Positions 7,249-15,246 of a DNA stretch of 21,633 bases are shown here, one piece after another; position 1 is the stretch's first letter; each line of letters starts with the position of its first letter. Location: positions 1 to 21,633 of IMG/VR virus record IMGVR_UViG_3300007760_001202; one strand, 5' to 3'. This DNA is from a virus. The notes under the pieces are model-generated. The model did no database searches and was not told the DNA's origin. It saw only the letters and a list, made by a program, of their open reading frames with translations. The position numbers and the translations under genes were made by a program.

Positions 7249-7480
7249 CTATCACCTCCTCGGCTTTCTGAATACATGTAGGACAGAAGAGTCTCACCAT
7301 CTTCTCGCGTATTACTACCTTCCAAGAGAATACCATACTTTTATCTTGTTTGTCAAATGGGTTTTCGCATGCAGTGCATTTATCTGGAAGCTGGTTAAAA
7401 AGGAAAATTTTATCCGAGAGTTTTACTTCGGCATCATCCAACCCTTGCTTCTTAAGCGCTCGTCGTTGTTCACGATTCAT
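7229..7480 (-). CDS. Small putative zinc-ribbon protein
   Basis: This 83-residue protein starts MNREQRRALKK, a start I associate with small phage proteins, and has two Cys pairs: Cys35-x2-Cys38 (CTAC) and Cys66-x2-Cys69 (CPTC), about 28 residues apart. This spacing suits a zinc ribbon that binds nucleic acid or protein. SD GGAG lies seven bases before the ATG, which overlaps the stop of the methyltransferase gene (TAATG). Function is unknown. Confidence 0.75.
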   Translation of the reverse strand: MNREQRRALKKQGLDDAEVKLSDKIFLFNQLPDKCTACENPFDKQDKSMVFSWKVVIREKMVRLFCPTCIQKAEEVIDEHETD

Positions 7481-7962
7481 TAAATTACTCCAATCTTAGG
7501 AAAATCTATATAAACATTTCGTGCGCTATTATGAAACACTACTACTGCTGACGGGAAAGGAGCACTATTTTCTCCGTTTCCAAACTTTAGGCGCCCCTTA
7601 ACAAAATATAACTCATGAGCTTTTAGCACATAATCGTGCCAATATCGCGTATCAGTTCGCGCAGGAATCAATGCCACAACAGTGGTGTTCTCCTTACGTG
7701 ATTCTTCGTAAGCTTTTTTGATCCAGTCCTTAATTCCTCGACCATAAGGGGGATTCATAAATACAACGTTTCCTCCCCAATCTTGTTCAAGACCGTTGTC
7801 GTCCTCGGTATAGTGGTTTGCTACTTTATAGTTGGACTGGTTTGAACATGGGTCCAACGTAAAAGGCCCAAATTTGTCTGACAATTTGTCAAAGAAATGT
7901 TGAGGAGTACCCCACTCTTTTGATTTCGAACTGAACATTACTTGTTGTGTACTTTTATCCAT
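7480..7962 (-). CDS. Phage DNA N6-adenine methyltransferase (Dam family)
   Basis: This 160-residue enzyme would transfer a methyl group from S-adenosylmethionine to adenine N6 in DNA. The start of the domain reads KSKEWGTPQHFFD (residues 13-25), then FTLDPC (34-39), and the catalytic NPPYG motif is at 70-74, followed by ALIPARTDTRYWH. This order is that of the short phage Dam family (DNA N-6-adenine-methyltransferase), whose members are about this length. The target site cannot be read from the sequence. Possible roles are protection from host restriction or marking for packaging. It overlaps the dUTPase stop by eight bases and has GGGAG as SD. Confidence 0.88.
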   Translation of the reverse strand: MDKSTQQVMFSSKSKEWGTPQHFFDKLSDKFGPFTLDPCSNQSNYKVANHYTEDDNGLEQDWGGNVVFMNPPYGRGIKDWIKKAYEESRKENTTVVALIPARTDTRYWHDYVLKAHELYFVKGRLKFGNGENSAPFPSAVVVFHNSARNVYIDFPKIGVI

Positions 7963-8413
7963 CTGTGCTCCCTAGCGCTCCTGCGCCTCTATCGCTAATT
8001 GTAATTGGTTCATCATATAATCGATCATTCGCCGCTTCAGCAGGGCGAAAGTGTACTACCGGAATCATTACCAGTTGAGCAATCTTGTCTCCTGGTTGAA
8101 TCACTTGTAACTGCTTTCCGATATTATGGAGATTAATAAACACCTCCCCATCATATCCTGAATCCACAACGCATGCCCCCACAATGAGGCTGCGCTTTGC
8201 TGCTACACTTGAACGGTTCTTGACTTCTATCATGTAACCGTGTGGAACACCAAAGCGCAGCCCGGTGGGGATTACTTTGCCCTCTCCCGGTCGGATCGGC
8301 ATTGTTTCTGCCGGCTCCATGGGAGAATAATATACATCCAACCCTGCATCCGAAGGATGTCCTCGCGTGGGCGGGTGCGCGTCCGGACGGACTGGGACAT
8401 ATTCTACAATCAT
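7955..8413 (-). CDS. dut: dUTP diphosphatase (dUTPase)
   Basis: This 152-residue homotrimeric-type dUTPase converts dUTP to dUMP and diphosphate, keeping uracil out of DNA and supplying dUMP for dTMP. All five family motifs are visible: HPSDAGLDVY (19-28), KNRSSVAAK (65-73), VVDSGYDGEVFINLHN (82-97, catalytic Asp84), QPGDKIAQL (106-114) and SDRGAGALGSTDG (140-152). The last motif has Leu where most members have Phe, the residue that stacks on the uracil, a small but visible departure. Its start makes a four-base ATGA overlap with the preceding gene. Confidence 0.95.
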   Translation of the reverse strand: MIVEYVPVRPDAHPPTRGHPSDAGLDVYYSPMEPAETMPIRPGEGKVIPTGLRFGVPHGYMIEVKNRSSVAAKRSLIVGACVVDSGYDGEVFINLHNIGKQLQVIQPGDKIAQLVMIPVVHFRPAEAANDRLYDEPITISDRGAGALGSTDG

Positions 8414-8661
8414 TCTTCTACTTCTCCGGTCAACATCTTAAAGTTATCAACCACCTCGTCAATGTTATATTTACCCTTATATAAGCGGTAAGCTTTGACT
8501 GCTGCTCGAATCTCGTCTGTATTCAGCCAGCCATTCTCGCGGAATTCCTTACGTAGATCTCTCTTTTGATCCTTATAGGGTTCCATGCACTCTTCAATTG
8601 CGTCTAGTGAACGGATGTATTCCTTCACATAACGCTTCTTTTCTTCGTATGTATTGGCCAT
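8410..8661 (-). CDS. Small helical protein of unknown function, first gene after promoter
   Basis: This 83-residue, highly charged protein with predicted helices includes the phrase KRDLRKEFRENGWLNTDEIRAAVKAYRL, quoted here in parts: a basic helix, a short loop with GWLN, then a second helix. The layout of an acidic/basic helix followed by a loop and a second helix vaguely recalls GapR/DUF2312-type DNA-binding proteins, but I cannot confirm it. SD AAGGAGG lies seven bases before the ATG. It is the leader gene of the transcription unit driven by the promoter at 8682-8710. Confidence 0.75.
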   Translation of the reverse strand: MANTYEEKKRYVKEYIRSLDAIEECMEPYKDQKRDLRKEFRENGWLNTDEIRAAVKAYRLYKGKYNIDEVVDNFKMLTGEVEE

Positions 8662-8681
8662 TAAGCCCTCCTTACATTATT

Positions 8682-8710
8682 AATATAACAAATTCTCTTT
8701 TAAATGTCAA
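8682..8710 (-). promoter_or_regulatory. sigma70-type promoter for the dUTPase-to-scaffold gene block
   Basis: On the minus strand, TTGACA (8705-8710), a 17-base spacer and TATATT (8682-8687), in the 56-base gap between the J-domain gene and the 83-residue gene. The -10 box ends 20 bases before the ATG, and AAGGAGG sits in between. The spacer contains TTTAAAAGAGA, shared with the GroEL promoter at a different offset. Confidence 0.85.
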
Positions 8711-8717
8711 TCACTTT

Positions 8718-9437
8718 CTATAGATTTAATTGAAAAACATGGTTAAGAAAATCACGAATCAAATTATCTTTGCATTCGTCATCTTCGCAATCGGCAAATC
8801 TGTAATTATAGGTGTTTGTCTCTTTTCCTATGCGCCCAATTGTTGTCTTTAGTTCTCTTTTCATCCATCGTGTTTGTTGTTTATAATTTTTGGGAAGCGG
8901 AATGTTATATTTTTCAGCGCACTCCAAAAGCACAAAATACCACCGCTCATCTAGGGCTTCTTTTGCTTTCTTAAACATTGCAAGTTTTTCTTCCCTTTCT
9001 TCTTTAGATAAGTTTTGACTAACGAGTTTGTCCGGATGCAGCTTTAAAGCAATCTTTTTAAACAGCTTAGAAAATATCTCATGAACCTCATCTTCCTCTT
9101 CATCTTCCTCTTTTGGTTTTATCTTAATGTTTTCACCAGGCATGTCGTTATCCTCGGAGACACCTTCGTAAGGGGCTATTCCTGTTGACCCGCTGTAGTG
9201 AGAGGAGGCATCAAACGTGTCATCCAAAGTAGTTCCGTAGAGTTCCTCCAAGTGCTCCGCATGCTTCCGATTAAGCTCATCTAAATCAATATGGTGTCTC
9301 TTACAAAACTCCTCATAATACGACTGAAAGTCTGTTGCTCCTGTGCTGGCAATTTCTTTAATTAAGTCTAATTCGTCATAGGTATAGCGCAACTCATTGA
9401 GAAGCTTCTTCCATTTAAGTTTGTCAGTGACTGCCAC
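8718..9437 (-). CDS. J-domain (DnaJ-like) protein
   Basis: This 239-residue protein contains a J domain in its second half (about 118-175): a helix LFKKIALKL, the invariant His134-Pro-Asp136 motif, then the helix MFKKAKEALDE. J proteins activate the ATPase of Hsp70, so this one would recruit the host DnaK or a phage Hsp70 outside the window. The N-terminal 70 residues are helical (KKLLNELRYTYDELDL), followed by an acidic low-complexity linker, so the J domain is not N-terminal as in DnaJ. The start is GTG at 9437, with no convincing SD; translation may reinitiate after the ClpP-like gene that ends 11 bases upstream. No J-protein zinc-finger repeats are seen. Confidence 0.85.
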   Translation of the reverse strand: MAVTDKLKWKKLLNELRYTYDELDLIKEIASTGATDFQSYYEEFCKRHHIDLDELNRKHAEHLEELYGTTLDDTFDASSHYSGSTGIAPYEGVSEDNDMPGENIKIKPKEEDEEEDEVHEIFSKLFKKIALKLHPDKLVSQNLSKEEREEKLAMFKKAKEALDERWYFVLLECAEKYNIPLPKNYKQQTRWMKRELKTTIGRIGKETNTYNYRFADCEDDECKDNLIRDFLNHVFQLNL

Positions 9438-9448
9438 ACTATAATTAT

Positions 9449-10054
9449 CTATTTAAAGTCAAATTCAATTCTAGCTGAGATCTTTAATTCGGGAATGTGT
9501 CCGTGATTAGCCAGCTTGTGTTTGCGCGCTGCATCAAATTCTAAAAACCAATCGGCATGACCTTTTTCATGAATGATATCTAAGAAATAATCTTTGTGGT
9601 GTCCACAGTTTTCCGCCATCATAGTATAAAGCTTTTGATTCAGGCGCTCGGTCTCAGCCGCGTCAGCTTTAATCTCTTCCACCTTGCCAAAGCCCATCGA
9701 ACTTACATCATGAATCATGAGGGTGGCATCCGGATCCATATAGCGATGACCTTCTGCTCCAAAACTAAACAGCACTGCGCCACACGACATAGCTTTCCCC
9801 TGGACAATCGTGGCCACTGGCAGCGTCGAGTGTTTGATATCTGAAATCATCGACATCAGACTGTACACCTGTCCACCGTAACTATCTATAATTACTGGAA
9901 CAATCGGTTGTCCTGTATTGTGCGCCTTGTTCATTTTGGTGCAAAACTCATTTGCTGCAGCTTCGTCAAACTTCTTGACTCTGATGATAACCGGCAGGTC
10001 ATCGACTAACTCTTTCTCTTTAAGGAGTGGACTAAAATATTTTATTACTTTCAT
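9449..10054 (-). CDS. ClpP-like serine protease (S14 family), triad intact
   Basis: This 201-residue ClpP-type peptidase has the strand IDSYGG (56-61, equivalent to INSPGG), nucleophile Ser90 in GKAMSCGAVLFSFG, His115 in LMIHDVSS (25 residues after Ser as in E. coli ClpP) and Asp168 in HADWFL at the triad Asp position. All three triad residues are therefore present, unlike its paralogue at 2847-3479, from which it is otherwise strongly diverged. The acidic/His-rich stretch around residue 150-165 is unusual. It sits between DNA polymerase III alpha and the J-domain gene, close to both. Proteolysis of host or phage proteins is the likely role; the ATPase partner is not in the window. Confidence 0.9.
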   Translation of the reverse strand: MKVIKYFSPLLKEKELVDDLPVIIRVKKFDEAAANEFCTKMNKAHNTGQPIVPVIIDSYGGQVYSLMSMISDIKHSTLPVATIVQGKAMSCGAVLFSFGAEGHRYMDPDATLMIHDVSSMGFGKVEEIKADAAETERLNQKLYTMMAENCGHHKDYFLDIIHEKGHADWFLEFDAARKHKLANHGHIPELKISARIEFDFK

Positions 10055-10057
10055 TGT

Positions 10058-13000
10058 TTATCCCAATATCTTAAACGTCTTACCAATGGCGTATGTGGAG
10101 AATCCCCACTGTTCATCATATTTCAGGCGCGCCATGTAAGGTCTGTTTAAGTAAATACGATCCTTCTCAGGTTTTACACCCCAACATCTAATCTTTGTCT
10201 GTTGATTGTTGCTATCGATCACTTCCACAATCCAATAAAGCTTCCCGTTCTTGGTCTTTCTCTCGACAATTTTACGAGGAATAAACCAACACACCAAAAG
10301 TTCACGATCAAATTCAGAAATTGGAGGAACTCCTCTCGATTGTAAGTGTTCTATGGTTTCTAAGCTAATAACCAAGTTAATAGGAAATACCCCAGTCAAA
10401 TCAGTTTTAAACTGAATGATTTCTTCTTCCGAGAAATCTCCTTCTGGCTTAAACGTTTCGATGTTTTCGGCCAATTTCTTCAAACTCTTCGGTCGATCTA
10501 CGATACATGCAGACCAAAAGTGCTTCCGACCTGTGAACCGATCATCAACAATGTGGTCGAGGGCTCCGCCGCGACACAAGGCGTCTAATGATTTCTTATT
10601 CAGTTTGCCGTACACAACTTCTTCACGAAACAAAAGATCTTCCGCATTTGTAAACGGACGGTTATTAAGAATCTGCTCAATGGCAGCCATCCCCAATCCC
10701 TTAATAGAGGTGAGCGGCTGAATGAGAGTCTTGCCGTCTTCGCTAATCTCCCACACCGTTCCCGACTTGTTGATATCTAAGGGAGCAATCTTAAATCCAA
10801 ACTGCTTAGCGATGTTAATAGCCTTTTCCTTTCTACTCTCAGGCTCTTTATCAAGAAACGCTGCCATCCACTCGACAGGATAATAGTTCCAGAGCCAAGC
10901 GCACTGGAATGAAATAATACTATAACTGACAGCATGCGACTTGTTGAAACCATAGCCCGAGAAGTACTCGAACTTGTCCCATAGCGATTGGGCTGCGTCC
11001 TTATCTATACCCTTGTCAAGACACCCATTAATGAATTTTGTATGCAACTTTTGTTTGACGCTTCCTTTGCCGGTGCCCTTCTTAGTGAGCACCTTACGAA
11101 GCATGTTGCCTTCATCTAAGGTCAAGCCTCCAAGCTTGTGAGCGAGAAGTGCAATTTGTTCCTGGAAAATAAGGAAGCCGTATGTTTCCTCTGTAATTTC
11201 TCGCGCCTCGTCAGAGAGGTATGAAATATACTGAGGGTGGCTCTTGGCTTCTACATAGTCTGCGTCCACTCCTGCGGAGAGAGGACCGGGTCTAAAGATA
11301 GACGTAACGGCCGACACATCAATGATGTTTTCCGGCTTTCCTCTCACGCAAAAGCTTTGTGCTCCGGTTTCCGTAAACTGGAATATACCAGCCCAGCGTC
11401 CAGCATGAAACACTTTCTTGTAAACCTCTTGATCGTTCATGTCTATAACGTCTGGATGTAAGTTCTTGGCGTAATAGTCTTTTACTTGCTCGAAGGTGGG
11501 ATCCTCCACGCCATGATGGCGGCGCAAAATATGTTCAATACATCCCTCCATCATCTTCAGCGTTGATAGCCCCAACAAATCAAACTTAATGAACCCCATC
11601 GGCTCAAGATGTCGAACGTTCTGACCTTCGGACCAGGGAGTCTGTCGCACTCCACCCGAGTTAATCAAAGGCATGCTTCTATCTAGGTTCTCGGCAATCA
11701 CCACACCACCAGCGTGGCGAGAGCATGAGCGTACCTGTCCAACCAAACCCTCAACGTGAGCTTTGACTGCTGGGTGTGTTGCTAGATATACCTGGAGGGA
11801 AGGTGAGAATTCCATCACCTCTTCCCACGTCGGTGCATACACACCAGCTTTAATACCGTGCTTCTTCTTAGCAATCGGTGTCGCTTCGCGGATCATGACA
11901 CCAGTCACAGTGTTCGCTTCGATGAAGGGAATACCATACAGTTTTGAAATGTCCTTAATGAGCGAGCGAAGCTGCAGCGTGTTCCAATTGGAAATTGGGG
12001 CTACTGTGTCCTCTCCCCACATCTCTACAAGTTTCTCCTTCAAAAGCATACTATCAGAGACATCATAATCAATGTCTGGATAGTCGGTTGCATCTGAACG
12101 CAAGAAGCGAGAGAATAGGAGTCCGTGTTTGATAGGATCAACCTGCGTAATACCGAGGGCATATGCCACAAGAGAACCAGCGGCTGACCCTCGACCTGGA
12201 CCTGCTAGCATCATGCTAGTGGCCACATCAGCGATTGCCTTCATAGTCAAGAAATACTTAGAGAATCCTCGATCACCAATAATGTCTAGCTCGCGCTCAA
12301 GACGCTCAATGTAGGCTTGATTGGTGTGTAGTCCTCTTTCTCTCAAACCTTCGAGAGAAAAGTTGGTTAAAGCTTCTGTATCCGTGAACCCAGCGGGTAC
12401 CACAAACGACGGAAGCCGTACCGTGTTGTCGGGGAAGAAGGTGTCGATTCGCTCGTGCGCGATTGTGTAGGTTTCCTCGATAGAATTAAGCACAATATCA
12501 TCATCGTAATCATAGTCTTTAGCATACTCCTTATAAGATTCCCACATTTGATCGCCGTTCTTTGGATACAATTCATATCCAATTTCTTCGACGCCGTCGG
12601 GTAAATCGCTATCTTCTGCCCAAGAGGGTGTGCCTTTACCAAGCCAACCAAGACGCTTGTAAAGTTCTCGGTCCTTCCAAGCGTCAGGGTTGGGGTAATG
12701 GCTATCGGCTGTAGAAATCAGTCCAACGCCAAACTCTTTGGCCACTGTAATAATATGTTGATTCAGCGCGTGCTGTTCTGGGATATTGTTCCATTGTAAT
12801 TCGGCATACCAACGATCACCAAAGATATCGACCATTTGGCGGGTAGTTTCGCGCATTGCTTCCAGCACTGCTTCGTCACCTTCCTCTCTGTTTTCCCAAT
12901 AATTTCCTGCATATACGCCCCCCAAACATGCGGAAGTGGCAATGATACCTTCGCCATACTTTTTTAAGAGTGCGTAATCTACGCGAGGATAACGGTAATA

Positions 13001-13480
13001 GTTTTCAGGCTGGTAAGATTCTGAGATTAGTTTAAAGAGGTTGTTTAGCCCCGTTTGGTTCTGTACTAGTAGTACAAGATGGCGCCTTCTACGGAGTAGA
13101 TCTTGCACCTTTTTGCTATCCCCTTCGTCCTCTACTGTGGCGCCCGATTGTTCTTCTTTTTTGATAGAGCGTGCCTTCTTTTTGTCTTCCATGGCGCGAG
13201 TGTACTCTTCCCGCCAATCTTTCAAGGAAGGCAAAAAATAAGCTTCGCACCCAAAGATAGGCTTAAAAGCTTTACCTTCTTCTTGCATCTTCTTAGCATG
13301 CAAGACTTGATATGCTAGCCCATTCATGTTGCCATGATCAGTTAACGCCAATGCATCGCTTCCATTCTCATAAGCGAAGTCCATGTGCGCGTTCGGATAG
13401 CCAATAGCATCAAACAATGAGCCTGCCACGCTATGCGCATGCAAGCCAACAAATTTAATCGTAGTTTTTTTATGGTTCAT
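10058..13480 (-). CDS. dnaE: DNA polymerase III alpha subunit (C family)
   Basis: This replicative DNA polymerase of 1140 residues is close to the 1160 of E. coli DnaE. The PHP domain occupies about 1-270 with His14-x-His16-Ser, LTDHGNM near 46, FGCEAYF near 76 and ADSHYPN near 258, so its metal ligands look largely present. The palm has GPGRGSAAGS (427-436), the catalytic PDIDYD (468-473) and a third Asp634 in IKFDLLGL. A GYGFNKSHAVSYS element is visible near 870, followed by a helix-hairpin-helix-like segment (SIKGLGMAAIEQIL) and an OB-fold-like tail. No clamp, loader or exonuclease subunit is in the window. Start overlaps the preceding stop by four bases (ATGA) and has AGGA as SD. A promoter candidate lies just upstream. 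Confidence 0.96.
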   Translation of the reverse strand: MNHKKTTIKFVGLHAHSVAGSLFDAIGYPNAHMDFAYENGSDALALTDHGNMNGLAYQVLHAKKMQEEGKAFKPIFGCEAYFLPSLKDWREEYTRAMEDKKKARSIKKEEQSGATVEDEGDSKKVQDLLRRRRHLVLLVQNQTGLNNLFKLISESYQPENYYRYPRVDYALLKKYGEGIIATSACLGGVYAGNYWENREEGDEAVLEAMRETTRQMVDIFGDRWYAELQWNNIPEQHALNQHIITVAKEFGVGLISTADSHYPNPDAWKDRELYKRLGWLGKGTPSWAEDSDLPDGVEEIGYELYPKNGDQMWESYKEYAKDYDYDDDIVLNSIEETYTIAHERIDTFFPDNTVRLPSFVVPAGFTDTEALTNFSLEGLRERGLHTNQAYIERLERELDIIGDRGFSKYFLTMKAIADVATSMMLAGPGRGSAAGSLVAYALGITQVDPIKHGLLFSRFLRSDATDYPDIDYDVSDSMLLKEKLVEMWGEDTVAPISNWNTLQLRSLIKDISKLYGIPFIEANTVTGVMIREATPIAKKKHGIKAGVYAPTWEEVMEFSPSLQVYLATHPAVKAHVEGLVGQVRSCSRHAGGVVIAENLDRSMPLINSGGVRQTPWSEGQNVRHLEPMGFIKFDLLGLSTLKMMEGCIEHILRRHHGVEDPTFEQVKDYYAKNLHPDVIDMNDQEVYKKVFHAGRWAGIFQFTETGAQSFCVRGKPENIIDVSAVTSIFRPGPLSAGVDADYVEAKSHPQYISYLSDEAREITEETYGFLIFQEQIALLAHKLGGLTLDEGNMLRKVLTKKGTGKGSVKQKLHTKFINGCLDKGIDKDAAQSLWDKFEYFSGYGFNKSHAVSYSIISFQCAWLWNYYPVEWMAAFLDKEPESRKEKAINIAKQFGFKIAPLDINKSGTVWEISEDGKTLIQPLTSIKGLGMAAIEQILNNRPFTNAEDLLFREEVVYGKLNKKSLDALCRGGALDHIVDDRFTGRKHFWSACIVDRPKSLKKLAENIETFKPEGDFSEEEIIQFKTDLTGVFPINLVISLETIEHLQSRGVPPISEFDRELLVCWFIPRKIVERKTKNGKLYWIVEVIDSNNQQTKIRCWGVKPEKDRIYLNRPYMARLKYDEQWGFSTYAIGKTFKILG

Positions 13481-14364
13481 TCTTCATCCTTTATAAGACA
13501 TATTTTAGCATGTCGGTGGGGTCCTGTCAAGTCTTTATAAGGTTTAGTAATAATATTATCTGATCCTAAAAAAGCTTTATAATTTTTCCACTCTGAAAGA
13601 TCATGAAACCATTCTAATTCTAAATGCTCACAGTCCGTCACATCAACTTTATCAAACACTGTGGCAAAATCAAAACTTCTAGCTGACCATCTTTGCTCTA
13701 ATGGTAACTTTTGGGAAGGAAACTTTTCTCCTTCGAGCGGTGGTAAATACTCCCGACTCGTTAGTTTGTTTACATTTCGCCTGCATTGTATAAAATCCTT
13801 TCCTCTCATGGTGAAAGACAGCGGTAGGTTGTCTTTTACTGTTTTATTGTAATAGGTAGTAAAAAAATTGGAATTTTTATTGGCAATTTTTTTGCGGTGA
13901 TCGCGCAATGAATAAACATCATAAGCTGCCAGAGGGAAGGAAATAAAATATTTTTCTGGCACGAGCCATTTAGATATTCGGTTTCCCACCCACCATGCCG
14001 AATTTACGCCATGCAAAACAGACCAACCATAAGAATCGCGCCGGCTACGATCACGCACATCTATAGGCACATAATAAATAGGTATTTCCTTTCGCACTTC
14101 TTTATAAAATCTAGTCATGGTCCGATTATAATACACCGGATCGTATACCCATTCCCCTACAGTCTTGCGTACAATAGGAGCTAAGTCAGCGTTGGCCACA
14201 ATCCAAATGGTATCGCAACCTGCCATGGCACATTCAAAAACCGACTTTTGAATGGCTGTAAAACCAGCGTTGAGCGGCAACATACACACGGGCACCTCCC
14301 CATCGTAATCTGTTTCCAAATTAGCGAGAGGGATAATGCCGGCAACGTGTACAGTTCCACTCAC
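13477..14364 (-). CDS. Nucleotidyltransferase-fold-like protein of unknown substrate
   Basis: This 295-residue protein begins VHVAGIIPLANLETDYDG (residues 5-22), then VCMLPLNAGFTAIQKSVFECAMAGCDTIWIVANAD in parts up to Asp60, and later GWSVLHGVNSAW and FISFPLAAYD. This order (glycine/proline loop, helix, AGCDTIWIV strand, Asp) resembles the sugar-nucleotide or MobA-type nucleotidyltransferase fold, although the classic GGxGTRL loop is missing. The C-terminal 100 residues are unassigned. It starts with GTG and overlaps the preceding stop (GTGA). It ends four bases into the polymerase gene. A conserved but uncharacterised phage protein, possibly acting with the gene at 14361-15233; the substrate is unknown. 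Confidence 0.8.
   Translation of the reverse strand: MSGTVHVAGIIPLANLETDYDGEVPVCMLPLNAGFTAIQKSVFECAMAGCDTIWIVANADLAPIVRKTVGEWVYDPVYYNRTMTRFYKEVRKEIPIYYVPIDVRDRSRRDSYGWSVLHGVNSAWWVGNRISKWLVPEKYFISFPLAAYDVYSLRDHRKKIANKNSNFFTTYYNKTVKDNLPLSFTMRGKDFIQCRRNVNKLTSREYLPPLEGEKFPSQKLPLEQRWSARSFDFATVFDKVDVTDCEHLELEWFHDLSEWKNYKAFLGSDNIITKPYKDLTGPHRHAKICLIKDEE
13502..13530 (-). promoter_or_regulatory. Candidate internal promoter for DNA polymerase III alpha
   Basis: On the minus strand, TTGACA (13525-13530), a 17-base spacer and TAAAAT (13502-13507), within the last codons of the nucleotidyltransferase-like gene. The -10 box ends 21 bases before the polymerase ATG, the same geometry as at the GroEL and 8682-8710 promoters. 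It overlaps coding sequence, so chance is harder to exclude. Confidence 0.5.
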
Positions 14365-15233
14365 AAAGTTCTCAGAAGTCGATGGTTACCCAGATAAAGC
14401 GACTGGCAATCTCTGAGTAGATCTTCTTCTTTAACTTTTGGAATCTCAATTGGGCTCTTTGTCTCATGGGCACTCTCCTTTTTAAACGTTTGTTGCGCCT
14501 TTTGCTTTCGGCGGCTGAGATGTGTTGTTCTAAATTTATAATGTTTTGGTTTTCCATTGGGTCCATATCCATTGAATTTTCCTTTCATTCCTCTCTTCTC
14601 CATTTCATGAATCATTTTAAAACGGGCCATGGTTTCGGAATAGTCAAAGTCTAAAAGTTGTTGGTCAGTTAAGTGTGATACCACACAAGCATCCTTAACA
14701 GCAGTATTGCCATCAATTCTGTCGGAAGGATAAAACCATATTTGCTTAACGAAAGCATCGTCAGTTTCAATGTAGTCAATGTTATGCTTCCCTCCTCGAT
14801 TAAATGATATCCAATCATAACATATGTATGTGGGGTTGTCAACCTTTTTATAGTTTAAAAGTTTATGACAATTATTGTCACCAAAATAATAACAATGATT
14901 AAATTCCACCGTTCCTATCTTTGAATATTCATTAGACAAAATGAGATTTTCTCCAGTATATCTCATCGACTTGCATAGGTTTGCTGCAGGTACTTTTCCG
15001 CAATAAGAAAGGAGAAACATTAATCTCTCCCATAAAAGCTCTTTTGGGATCCCTACCTTTTTATCTTCGCCAAAAGTTTTTAAACGACTTTCAACATTCT
15101 CGAGACACAGAGAAGATAAGTCCTGGTTGGGGCTCAAATAATCAAAACGAAAAGGGCGTTGCGCTTCAGAAAAGAAAACTGGCAATTCATTATTAAAAGC
15201 GAACATCAAAGCTTCAAGCGAACTACCAATCAC
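14361..15233 (-). CDS. Conserved-looking phage protein, Rossmann-like N-terminus, unknown function
   Basis: This 290-residue protein starts with MIGSSLEALMFAFNN, a short strand, Gly/Ser loop and helix like the nucleotide-binding edge of a Rossmann fold, followed by LPVFFSEAQRPFRFDYL. No second dinucleotide-binding signature is obvious. The middle contains VEFNHCYYFGDNNCHKL and TYICYDWISFNRGG, and a basic tail near 225-265 (FRTTHLSRRKQKAQ) that may bind nucleic acid or protein. It starts with GTG and a poor SD; the frame is open to a stop nine codons upstream with no better start. It is translationally coupled (GTGA) to the nucleotidyltransferase-like gene, which suggests a shared pathway. Function is not recognised. 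Confidence 0.75.
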   Translation of the reverse strand: MIGSSLEALMFAFNNELPVFFSEAQRPFRFDYLSPNQDLSSLCLENVESRLKTFGEDKKVGIPKELLWERLMFLLSYCGKVPAANLCKSMRYTGENLILSNEYSKIGTVEFNHCYYFGDNNCHKLLNYKKVDNPTYICYDWISFNRGGKHNIDYIETDDAFVKQIWFYPSDRIDGNTAVKDACVVSHLTDQQLLDFDYSETMARFKMIHEMEKRGMKGKFNGYGPNGKPKHYKFRTTHLSRRKQKAQQTFKKESAHETKSPIEIPKVKEEDLLRDCQSLYLGNHRLLRTL

Positions 15234-15246
15234 TATCTTATCGTAC

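Noticed and set aside
9438-9448. TATAGT directly before the GTG of the J-domain gene, as a possible -10 box
   Set aside because: It abuts the start codon, leaving no room for a transcription start before the GTG, and no TTGACA-like box lies 16-18 bases upstream.
12367-12651. 94-codon minus-strand frame inside DNA polymerase III alpha
   Set aside because: Out of frame within a confidently assigned gene; no SD or recognisable product.
14814-14842. TTGACA-17-TATGAT with an upstream TG on the minus strand inside the 290-residue protein gene
   Set aside because: Also a good match, but the next gene start is about 450 bases downstream, unlike the 18-21 base geometry of the likely promoters.
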